Source of the DNA: Funneliformis mosseae
Lineage: Eukaryota; Glomeromycota; Glomeromycetes; Glomerales; Glomeraceae
Direction of reading: 5' to 3'
DNA: 19,457 nt
NCBI GenBank assembly: GCA_910592005.1
Contig: CAJVPP010001521.1
Location: forward strand, 1 to 19,457
Shown: positions 10,691-19,457 of the stretch, piece after piece
How positions within the stretch are numbered: position 1 is the stretch's first letter
How the letters are laid out: every line of letters starts with the position of its first letter
Translations under genes and position numbers: made by a program
The notes under the pieces: model-generated
Databases searched by the model: none
The model's input: only the letters and a program-made list of their open reading frames with translations
Told to the model about the DNA's origin: nothing

Positions 10691-11060
10691 CGTTTTTATG
10701 TTCAGATTGAAACAAATGTGTAACTCGTAACATGTGACTTTATTACTTAAATATCACAGTCGTGATGACTGTGTGAACTTTATTTTGCATCAAAGTTATT
10801 TGGGATTTTAATATTAACATTAGCTGAAGCAAACATATTAAAAGATGCTTAACAGGATTAAGACATCATGTCAAAATATGAATAGTAAATATATGAATAA
10901 TAAGAAAAAATATAAATTTCCAATTTGAAAGTCTATATTTACCATGAGATATTTATAAGGTAAATGGAGGAGGAATGATTATAACGGGGGGATTAATAAA
11001 ATAAATATAAACACAGCCACAACATAAATAAACACAATATTTTAAAAAAAAAGTCCATGC

Positions 11061-12527
11061 TTAATATTTTTGCAGACTTCCGGATAAATCTTGTTGCAAT
11101 AATTCGTTATTGTTGTTATTTTCTTCTTCTTCTTCAGAATTAATAGCGGGTTGCAACATTGGTTTTTGTTTACGCAATGATCGAGGTACAAAATATTTCG
11201 CGATGTTGAATGGCAAAAGAATAATTTGCGTCATACTACGTGAAATAGTCGTTGCCTGTTCTTCTTGTATCTTGTAAGAAATAAAACTATCATATTCTCG
11301 TAACTTGGATTCCAAATAAGCAAATCTTTCTTCTGAATAATTTCGAAGAAATTGTTCTTTTTTCTCATATCTTCTCACTGCTTTATTCAACTGTGAAAGA
11401 GTAGGTTCGAATCCATCTCTTACATTGATAACGTCTTTTTTCGTAGCGAATCCGCGACGTAATTGAGAGAATTCATATTCTAAATGTTGAACACGTCGTT
11501 TCAACAATTCAACCTCCGTACTTGGATAGTGAACTTGTTCTTGAAGGTACAAAGTTCTATTTTTTGCAAGACTAGTAATATGCATTAAAGGACGAATGCC
11601 GGCAGCAAACACAAAAAGGATTATATTGAAATGAGAAATGTATTTGTCATAATCTGTCAGATACAATTTTGCGCCATGCAAAGCGTATCCTCCAATAATT
11701 GGGGAAACTATCACAAGTAATAAAGCCCATAATTCTTGACGACGAAGTTCTTTAGAAGCTTTATTTCGTAGTTCTTCTTGGGCAGGATCATCAGCCTGGT
11801 CGGTAAGGTTTTCATTCACAACCCGTCTAGATCTAGCCGCGTAATAAAGTTCCCAAGGAACTAAATAATAATTTAATAAAATTTAATAAGAATCCATGTA
11901 AAAAAAGAAATATTTTATAATTCAAATAATTTTTTAAATACCTTTGATAATATTGTAAAGGTAAAAAGCGATCAATAACAATAAAAGGAAATCACTCCAT
12001 ACATCAGATTTGCCATAAATAAGAGCACCCATTGGTGGAACTACAGCAAAAGCAATGGGCCAACTATAAGCGTGAGTGGAGAATGATTCGGTAGTAGGAT
12101 CTCTCATCATTTCCGGAGGTCCTGTAGGTATATCTTGATTATCTGATCTCTCTCGGTGTTGTTTACGATCATTTTTCGATGAATTTATTGATCGATTTTG
12201 AGAATTTGAATTGGTAGCGTTATTACTATGTATATTTGCGATACTGGCCAAAGAAGGAGTCGAACCATTAAGTAAGGACATGTCAGAAGCGTCAGCGAAA
12301 ATAAAATTATCTGAACTAGTTTTATTCTTAGGCTTCCTAGCTCGCAAATGTCTATCAGGAACTGATGTCTCTGGGTTTAAATTAAAACCGGAGGTATCCG
12401 TTGTCGGAGTTGGAGGCTGTGGCTGTTGTGGTTGACTCACAAAAGTTTGTGAGGCGGCAATTATCTCTTGAAAACTTAAGTCGTCTTCCTTCTCAAGTAA
12501 AGACTGTGTTGTTTCGGTAAGTGTCAT
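11061..12527 (-). CDS. Unrecognised fungal membrane protein with coiled coil
   Basis: Two exons (12527-11942 and 11860-11061) are joined by an 81-nt GT-AG intron, giving 461 aa. I do not recognise the family with confidence. Residues 1-150 are polar and probably disordered: a Gln/Pro-rich patch near 32-42, a basic RARKPKNK, then Ser/Asn-rich sequence. Two hydrophobic segments follow at about 156-172 (with VVPPMGALIYG) and 177-194. After the junction comes a compact, conserved-looking VPWELYYAARSRR (196-208). Two more hydrophobic segments lie at about 240-258 and 273-291. A heptad-like, charged region (about 309-390, with EVELLKRRVQHLEYEFSQL) suggests a coiled coil. A short hydrophobic stretch lies at 406-421, and the acidic tail has runs of Glu and Asn. 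This suggests a multi-pass membrane protein with a coiled-coil arm. It ends 515 bp upstream of the MSH6 ATG. The exon chain is well supported; the function is unknown. Confidence 0.8.
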
Positions 12528-13621
12528 TAGTTCTCGTTATATATACCGACTTCGAATCTTGCTCTCGAGTTCGATAGTAACTGATTCGTGAAAATTAAAT
12601 AAGTTGAGATAAAAATTTATGCCTTGTATGCTGCCTTTAAAACAGTAAAATGAGTGATAATACGGTACCTGAATTTTCAAAAAAAAAAAAAAGGGCAAAA
12701 AGAAATTATTTATTTTGAAGAAAAAAAAAAATGTTCCAAATGCTAACGTGTTAACGTTAATCGTAAAATAATCATAAATAAATAAATTTTAATATAAAAA
12801 AAAAAAGTATTTGATAAATATATACCAAATTTTTAATTTCACAATAAGTATACTGATCGAGATACGAAACACAAGGGTAAAATGGTGGCCAGATGAATGA
12901 TCATAACCATATTAGGTAAATACTGTTTTCAAAAGGTCATAATTTATATACAAACTAACAATTATTCATACTAGCATTTAAAGAAAAAAAACGAATATCA
13001 AACAAAATTAAAATATCGACTTTGCATCATGACGTTGTCCACATCAATCATGACAGTATTTACATATAAATTTACTTAATCTTTACCAATATTTATTTTT
13101 TTCTAAACAATCTCCCCGCCATTTAAAACTTAACGTCGATTAAAGTTAGTTCAATGTCAGTGCACAACATTGGTAAATTACCGTTTGGTTCTCATGCATT
13201 AACTAATCCATGTGAATTTAATACTCGCGTATTGGGAATTTGCACGCGCGCTTTTTGTAAAAGAAATAAATTTTTTTATCCCATAGTGTAGGCAGAAAAT
13301 CTTCCTAATTCTGTCGCAAACTACTTGTGTTTCCGAAAGTTTGTTCACAAACATGTGAAGATCTGATAGGCTAATTATTAACAATTTTTGTTAATATTAA
13401 TTTTTAATGGGATTTGTAGTTATGTAATATCCGCTACCAAAAAGTCTTAAGAAATCATATGAATGTTCGAAAATGTTATAGTAAAATAAAGATATCTTAA
13501 TTTATATTACCGCAAATATAATAAAACTAATAAAACCGAATGTATTTTAAGAGAAAAATATATATCATTTAAAATAATATATGTAAATTTATTTGTATAA
13601 AATAAATAAAATAAAAAAGGG
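12528..13621. other. 5' flank of the membrane-protein gene, no further gene
   Basis: The stretch nearest the gene (12538-12546) contains TATATATAA on the minus strand, only 11-19 bp before the ATG. That is too close for a standard TATA box unless the mRNA leader is very short or the true start lies elsewhere. Bases 13000-13400 are less A/T-rich, with GCGCGC and ACGTC words, and could be upstream regulatory DNA. Only short, low-quality frames exist. I found no splice-linked coding chain. Confidence 0.4.
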
Positions 13622-13658
13622 TGTTACAAATAAAACATGTAACAGGATGTTACAAATA
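13622..13658. repeat. Small direct and inverted repeat cluster (TGTTACA)
   Basis: TGTTACAAATA occurs at 13622-13632 and again at 13648-13658. Between them, TGTAACA at 13638-13644 is the exact reverse complement of TGTTACA. The first copy and the inverted copy could form a 7-bp hairpin. This could be a transposon-end fragment, since it marks the change into the long AT-rich tract, but no matching partner was located elsewhere in the window. Confidence 0.4.
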
Positions 13659-14114
13659 CATTTTTCCTTTCTTAATAATAAATTATTTATTAAATATTTT
13701 ATAAACAAGATTTTTAAATGTAAAATTTAATTTAGAAAACTTTTACTTAATGTATAATGCATCTCACCTATAAACCACAATAATGTAATGTGACTTTAAT
13801 TATTTATAAATCAGAAAAAAATAATAAATTACAAATTAAACCGATAAATTAATAAAACATAATATGTTGATCATTTTTAACAGTTTTATTTTCTAAAAAA
13901 ATAACCTACATTTAGATTTATTTTTGCTTATAGTTTGAAAAATCTTAGTAAAATATATATAGAAAAGTGAAAATTTCAGATTGAGAATCAGCATATAAAA
14001 ATAGCATATTTTTTACAGGATCAGTAATGACTCATCTATTTAAATGAAAAATTCAATATAAAAAATAAGAATGAAATGATAATGGAAAGTTTGTAAAAAA
14101 ATCACGACTTACTG

Positions 14115-14790
14115 ATGATTTGGAAGATAATAATGATAGTTGAAAGGATGTTGATGATAGTTGGAAAGATGATAGTTAGGGAGATAATGATAATAGTGGG
14201 TGGAATTCTGAAGTTGATTATTTGGATAAAAAAGTTACATATGATCAAATAAAAAAATTTTTTTGAATTAATTTAATCAGATAATGCACATTTAGAAACA
14301 AAGAAATGCAGATCTTATCTTATTAGAAAAATGAAGAAGTTAACGTATTTTGATAAATACAGACCAAGCGACTCATTTACAAAGATTGCAAAAGAGTCTA
14401 TAAAGATTATAACTTACCTGAATAAGTCAATTTTAGATGATTTTACAAAAGTTTTAGATGATGCAGAAAATGAGAAATGAAATAAACTTATTTTAAATAA
14501 AAAAATCAAAAATTTAAAAATTGAACTTCAAAAATAACAAAAATATTAATAGTGACTGAATACAATAAGAAGTGTACAATTTTTGAATACTTAAAGAAAT
14601 TGGATGAAAATGGAAGAGAAAAGGTAAAAGCTAGTAAAGAAGCTGCTGAATTAGTTTATATTAAATATGCATCATTTAAAGTAAGATCTATTCAATACTA
14701 GACAAACTATTAGCTTCAGTATAATCAGCTTCCAATAAGCTATCAAGAAAAACATCAAAAAACTATTCAGCTTTATAACTTTAAAATTAA
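14115..14790 (+). pseudogene. Decayed transposase-like reading frame
   Basis: This is a clearly protein-like + strand relic broken by stops and frame changes. It begins with an acidic repeat of the form NDS-x-KDVDDSW-KDDS-x-GDNDNSGWN. It continues with ETKKCRSYLIRKMKKLTYFD, IAKESIKIITYLNKS, DDFTKVLDDAEN, LKIELQK, FEYLKKLDENGREKVKA, SKEAAELVYIKYAS and NQLPISYQEKHQKTIQL. Stops lie at 14141-14143 (TGA), 14177-14179 (TAG), 14478-14480 (TGA), 14699-14701 (TAG) and 14711-14713 (TAG). Several sit where Trp fits: the first two fall inside DDSW-type repeats with an intact TGG copy at 14162-14164. From memory this resembles DDE transposase-like proteins common in Rhizophagus, with tryptophans near the QLPIS segment. 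The family name is uncertain. The relic appears non-functional. Confidence 0.6.
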
Positions 14791-14799
14791 TAAAAAAAA

Positions 14800-16090
14800 T
14801 AATATATTAAATTTTAGATCATAAGTATAATAATTAAAGTTTAAAAATATAAATTGGTTTATAAAAATATAATAAATATAATTTAATAATTTTAATATGT
14901 TCTTATTTACAAAATTATCAATTATAAATTCTTAATTATTTTTAATATAAATATTTAAAACTACTTTTAAATTATTTAAAAATTACTTATAAGAACTATA
15001 TAAAATTTTATTTTTATTTCTATTACTAATTAAAAATAAATAAATTAAAAAATGTAAATTTTATTAATAAAATAAACTTAATAAATTTATTTCTTTTGAA
15101 TTTATTAATCATATTTTATTATTTTAAAATTTTAGTTATTTTGATCATAAGTTTAGTTAAATAATTATAACTTTATTTAAAATAATCTACAAAATTATTT
15201 AATATTTATTAATATAATATCTTAATAATCATTAATTTAATAAGTTTATATTTATATTTATTAAAAAATTCTTATAAAATAATTTTATTAATAATATTTA
15301 TAATTATTAAATTTAAAATTATTTAATTTAATTTTTTTTCTCAAAGAATAAACTTTATTAATTAATACTTTTTAAACCTTAATAAATTGTTTTATTATAA
15401 ATTGGTTATTTATAAATTTTTAATTTATTTTAATTTATTAGTAAATAATTTTTATTAATTATATTATTTTTATTTTCAAATAGAATTTTATTTTATTAAG
15501 TTTTATATAATCTTTAACTAATTTAAACTAATAATTATTTATTTATTATAGAATTCTTTTGTTTTTACAATTTTTTTTTAATTTTTAAAATTTTAACATA
15601 ACTTATTCTTATAAATAAAAAATAATAATAAAACTAATTAAAAATATAATAGTTCTAAAAAATATAAATTTTATAATGATAATATAATTTTAATTAAAAA
15701 TTTAAATCTTCAATAAATATTTTATTATCTTTATTATAGATATATATTAAAATCTTTTTAGAATAATCCTAAAAAATTATATTTAATATAAAATTATAAA
15801 ACTTAAAAATTTTTTATATTTTAAAAAAAAAAAAAAACTAATAATTTTATTCTTCAAAATGAGTACTATTAAATTACTATTAGATTTTCAAAAAAAAAAT
15901 CAGAACTTATAATAATTTAAGTTAATATTATAATAATTTAATATTATTATATATTAGTCTAAATTATTAATCATAATTAAATTAGAAATTTTTGATATAT
16001 TTTTTGATAAATTTAATTTTTATTATTATAGAATATTTTTTTAAAATAAAAATTGTTTTTATTTTTATAATTAAATTATTTTTTTTAAAT
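14800..16090. other. Extreme AT-rich low-complexity tract
   Basis: The sequence is almost wholly A/T, with long poly-A and poly-T runs (for example 15824-15837). Stops are dense in all frames, and no gene, RNA or ordered tandem repeat was seen. It separates two transposon-like relic zones. Confidence 0.6.
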
Positions 16091-16105
16091 CCTTAATATT
16101 ATCTT

Positions 16106-16244
16106 GATTAAAGATGACATCTTAATTAGTTACAATAGGTAATAAATAAGTATCATAATATTATAACGAATTGCAATATTATTAAAATTCAAATTGCAAC
16201 AGGTGATAAATAAGCATTATAATATTACAATATTATCTTTAATC
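16106..16244. repeat. MITE-like repeat: inverted ends around two direct copies
   Basis: GATTAAAGAT at 16106-16115 is exactly inverted as ATCTTTAATC at 16235-16244. Between them are two 34-nt direct copies at 16133-16166 and 16197-16230, which share GATAAATAAG/AATAAATAAG-type sequence. They differ at five positions, all of them transitions (A/G or C/T). Inverted ends around internal duplications suggest a small non-autonomous element or its remnant, but AT-richness raises the chance of coincidence. Confidence 0.4.
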
Positions 16245-16383
16245 TTGATATTTTTTATTTTCTAAATTATATATCTCTATTTAATTAATTTTAGTTGATT
16301 TTTAGTTTTAAAATTAAATTATATTTAATATGTTATATAAAATAAAAAGATAATAATAAATAAGTAAATTATCTAAAAAAAGC

Positions 16384-16612
16384 TGTTATGTATTTCAATT
16401 AGAAGAAATTGATGAAAGTATAACTTTTAAGATAGAAATTAAAGTCATTAAAAAAAGTGAAGTTAATAAAGTTGTTAAAATAGAAAATGAAACTATTAAT
16501 TTTGGATAGAAGAGAATTTAAAAAATTTGAAAAAATAGAAAATAGATTTATTATCAAAGCTTTTTATTAGTATAAAAATACTATAAGTAATATTACTATA
16601 TACTATTATATA
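16384..16612 (+). pseudogene. Lys/Glu-rich decayed coding relic
   Basis: A + frame stays open for 41 codons from 16384. It reads CYVFQLEEIDESITFKIEI, then KKSEVNKVVKIENETINFG, and stops at TAG 16507-16509. A +1 shift at about 16510 continues REFKKFEKIENRFIIKAFY to a TAG at 16568-16570, then YKNTISNITIYYY. The continuity across one shift and one stop suggests a dead gene fragment, probably from a mobile element. The family is not recognised, and the Lys/Asn/Ile-rich composition means chance cannot be excluded. Confidence 0.3.
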
Positions 16613-17310
16613 TAATACTCAAGATTTAATCAAAAAGGTAATTTTCAAATTGAATAGTATCTATAGATACTAAATAAAAAACTGGATATTATTTTAAAGG
16701 AGATACAATATATAAGAAATACTATATATAGAAATTATAATTAAAAAAATTAAATTTATTTTTTTCTTCAACTATTTTTTATTGTATATATAGTCTTCTT
16801 TAATTCACACTTTACAAATATTGAGAAAACTTAATACTTTTCCTTCTTTTATATAAAATTATAGAAAATGTTTAAGTAATAGGAAAGTTAATATTAAAAA
16901 TATAATATAAAGTGATATTATATAAGAAGTTTTAATCTTTTATATTAATAATATTGTATTTCTAAATGCTACCTATTCAAATTTATAAAATTAAGTAATT
17001 TATTAAAAAATCAGAGTTAGATTATAATAACAAGAAAATTTTTAAATATAAAAATTAATACTTCTTTTTTTGAATTATGATTTATGATGTCTTCTTAAAT
17101 AATTTATCTTATGACAAAAAAAAGACACAAAAAATTTTAAATTTAAAAAGTATTAATATCTACTATATTAATATTTTAAAAAATATTAAGAGAAAATTTT
17201 TATATTGTTACTGTGGAATTCTTCAATTTGGATTAGTCACATTATTAAGTCTCTACTCAAAGTTACTAACTGCAACTTATTATAGCTAAAATGTTAAAAT
17301 TCATCTAACT
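16613..17310. other. AT-rich DNA, no convincing gene
   Basis: An open stretch at 17077-17289 (+) would encode 70 aa rich in Lys, Asn, Ile and Tyr, with no domain or splice context. It looks like chance openness or the eroded 5' part of the relic that follows. Nothing else was seen. Confidence 0.45.
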
Positions 17311-17315
17311 CTTAA

Positions 17316-17549
17316 CTTTACCAAATCTACACGTTAAATTTAAATAAATCTATCAAGTATGAAAACTTAAAAAATGAGATTACGAATAATTTAATTAAAG
17401 AATCCAGATGACGAACTCAATTACAAATAATATGTAGAGATCACATCAGACTATATAAAAACATGAAGAGGTAGAAAGATATAAGTTTTGAATTAATTCC
17501 TTTATTAATATTGAAACTCATATTTGTAAGAGAGTTTATAAATCTATAA
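17316..17549 (+). pseudogene. Decayed coding relic with stops at probable Trp codons
   Basis: The frame reads LYQIYTLNLNKSIKYENLK, NEITNNLIKESR, stop, RTQLQIICRDHIRLYKNMKR, stop, then KDISFELIPLLILKLIF and VREFINL, ending in TAA at 17547-17549. The two internal stops are TGA (17409-17411) and TAG (17472-17474), each after Arg and before Arg or Lys. TGG there would restore a continuous frame of 77 codons. The segment has a believable mix of charged, aromatic and aliphatic residues. The protein family is not identified, and a mobile-element origin is inferred from its neighbours and state. Confidence 0.45.
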
Positions 17550-17659
17550 AAGAGTTAATTTACAACATAAGCAAAAAGTCTATCTATTTATACAAAATTT
17601 CTTTTGTCATGGCTAACTATTTACTATACTATAAACTAACTAATTTAGTAAATAAAATA

Positions 17660-17765
17660 TAAGTAAATTAAATATGTTAAAAATAATAAAAATACGTAAA
17701 ATAATAAAAATATAAAGTATAATAAAAATAATAATAAAAATTAGAATAATAAAAATAAGTATAAC
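17660..17765. repeat. Imperfect AATAAAAAT tandem array
   Basis: AATAAAAAT-type units recur about seven times with small changes, spaced 9-22 nt. This is an AT microsatellite or minisatellite. No function was seen. Confidence 0.5.
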
Positions 17766-17769
17766 ATTA

Positions 17770-19264
17770 AATATTTTTAAATTTCATTTAATTTGTAAAA
17801 TTAGAATTATCATTAGTATTTAAAAGATATTTAAAATTATATAGATCTTCTGTATTTTCAGAATTTGCAAAATTCTCAATATTTTCATAATTTTGAATTA
17901 AAAGATTATTATATTGCATCATTCATATAACTTCATTATAATTGGTTAACTACTCTGTTGACAGTATATATTGAATTATAAATTTACAAAAATAATATCA
18001 ATAATAGAATGATAAAGAAAAATTAAAGGTTGTATTTTATTATAAAAATAGATATAATATTCAAGCCATTACAAATAAATATAATATTTAACCAAAATAA
18101 ATTTTTAATTGAAAAAATAAGACAAATAATTTACTGCATGCAGCTTTATATATTCAATATCTTAATATTGATATAAGGTCAAAATATTCATAACTTAAGA
18201 TGAAGCTTTAGAGTAGTTTTATAAGTTAAATATTAATTAAAAATTGTAAATAGATATATAATTAGTATAAAAGTATAAAATTTAACTAAAAAATAAAAAT
18301 ATCATATTTTATATTCTAATATTTACAAATGTTATATTTTCTTATAAATAGGTGAATGGGTTTATATTTTATTATTTATTAATAAATTACTGATGTATTA
18401 TAGTTATACAAAAATTATTTGAAGAATATAATAAAGAATAACAAAGTTTTTTCTTATATATTCTTTATTGAAGAACTAAACACAATTATTTTTTAAATTT
18501 AATTGATAATATAAATAAAATACTTATAGTATTTAATTTATCAAATTAGATAACCATTGAAAAATATAAAAAGGAAACTATTTTAATACTTATAACAGGA
18601 TATAAACACATCCATTTTATAGTGATTCTTGCTTGTCTTATAAATAGTACTAAACTGTATTTATTTATAATTTTTAAATTAATTAAGGTATCAAGAAAGT
18701 AATTTTCAGATAGTATATATTTATACTAATTTAAGTAGTTAGATAGATAAAAAAAATGCTCTAATAGATAGAAAATATATAATATAAATAGGCCAATTTA
18801 AGTTTAAATCTATAGGTTCTTCTTATTTCTGATTCATTTGGTATTTATAGAATAGATTTAATATAATGCCAGTTAAATAAAATATTCAGATATTACTATA
18901 ATACTAAGCAGGCTGATCTCATGTTTATAACTATTAAATATATTCTTAATTAAAGTAAAAGTTAATTTAGTATTGATTTACTTAATTTATATTAATATAA
19001 AGAATTTTTTATTAATTTTAAATTTATTATAGATTTATCATACTTATAATTAATAAATAGATAAGACTATAAAGAAATATATATCAACAAGTAAAATTAA
19101 ATGACTATTATACTTATTAGTAATAACTTGAATTAAATGAATATGAGACAATCAGTATATAAAATTCATGTGTACAATGTGAATATATGCATATTAAATT
19201 TTTATGTGCATATGTTACATAGCATAAAATATGCATAAATAATAACTAAAAATAGATAAATTAT
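17770..19264. other. AT-rich flank, no gene called
   Basis: No intact frame was found. A patch at 18809-18957 (+) reads protein-like pieces (FIWYL, NRFNIMPVK, NIQILL) but has about nine stops in some 50 codons, so I do not call it. At 19180-19235, ATGCAT/TGCATAT palindromic words recur; one also occurs near 376. No RNA gene was seen. Confidence 0.45.
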
Positions 19265-19457
19265 ATATAAAAATTATAGATGAGGGATGAAACCCCTTAA
19301 TAATAGTCAAAACTTAAACGAAACTATATTTAAATCATAATAAGAGCTACGACGAAATCCATTCAATATGACGAAAGCTAAAACTGTTAAAACTATATTA
19401 AAAACATAGAAAAGGGTATGACAAAATTATTTTGAGGAGGTTTCGGCAGGCATCTAT
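19265..19457. repeat. Probable dispersed-repeat edge at the window end
   Basis: Composition shifts to more G+C. Related words recur: AACTATATTTAAA and AACTATATTAAAA; ACGACGAAAT, ATGACGAAAG and ATGACAAAAT. A short GGGATGAAACCCC near-palindrome lies close to the left side (about 19284-19296). No frame is open. The regular recurrence and sharp boundary suggest the end of a repeat element that continues past the window. Confidence 0.3.

Noticed and set aside
11404..11414. GGTTCGAATCC on +, a perfect tRNA B-box-like word
   Set aside because: It lies inside the second exon of the membrane-protein gene, with no A box, acceptor stem or cloverleaf around it.
12211..12435. 74-aa + open frame
   Set aside because: Antisense to exon 1 of the membrane-protein gene; Gly/Cys-rich text mirrors its Gln/Pro repeats.
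12650..12718. Small + ORF of 22 codons starting ATGAGTGATAATACG
   Set aside because: It ends after a poly-A-encoded Lys run, with no downstream exon or conservation signal visible.
13199..13384. 61-aa minus-strand open frame upstream of the membrane-protein gene
   Set aside because: No recognisable motif and no coherent extension by splicing; more likely 5' flank.
17077..17289. 70-aa + open frame
   Set aside because: Composition is dominated by Lys, Asn, Ile and Tyr from AT-rich DNA, with no motif or gene context.
17660..17765. Spaced repeats considered as a CRISPR array
   Set aside because: Units are irregular AT-only words without constant-length unique spacers, in a eukaryotic context.
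18809..18957. Possible transposon frame (FIWYL, NRFNIMPVK)
   Set aside because: About nine stops in some 50 codons. Too many substitutions would be needed to call it even a relic from sequence alone.

Overview
The window looks like nuclear DNA of an intron-rich, strongly AT-rich fungus. An arbuscular mycorrhizal fungus of the Rhizophagus type (Glomeromycotina) is the best guess. That rests on the base composition, the short GT-AG introns (39-94 nt here), a 23-exon mismatch-repair gene, and decayed transposon-like reading frames in the flanks. The assignment is inference from composition and remembered protein families; no search was run.

Layout. Bases 1-3250 are gene-poor, AT-rich sequence with two recognisable coding relics (about 157-384 on + and 1173-1350 on -). 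Bases about 3297-12527 form a compact island of three genes, all on the minus strand. From low to high coordinate these are an ethanolamine kinase (EKI1/ETNK type, 6 exons, 390 aa), the DNA mismatch-repair ATPase MSH6 (23 exons, 1219 aa) and an unrecognised membrane/coiled-coil protein (2 exons, 461 aa). All three exon chains were assembled by hand; every junction keeps phase and no internal stop occurs. Bases about 12530-19457 are AT-rich, with at least three decayed reading frames, several small repeat structures and low-complexity DNA.

The three genes do not form an obvious pathway. The kinase starts phosphatidylethanolamine synthesis, MSH6 recognises mismatches with MSH2, and the third protein is unknown. 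Their common orientation and short spacers (335 and 515 bp) look like ordinary gene-island packing.

The most interesting signals are these. (1) Transposon-like relics carry stop codons where intact relatives, as far as I remember them, have Trp, i.e. TGG changed to TGA or TAG. That is a cytosine-deamination-like decay pattern. (2) MSH6 has unusual architecture: 23-nt and 31-nt exons, a 39-nt intron, and a 72-nt intron with no stop that could be read through next to the ATPase core. (3) ACGCG boxes lie upstream of MSH6, and a CACGTG box lies upstream of the kinase. I found no CRISPR array, tRNA, rRNA or convincing new multi-gene system.
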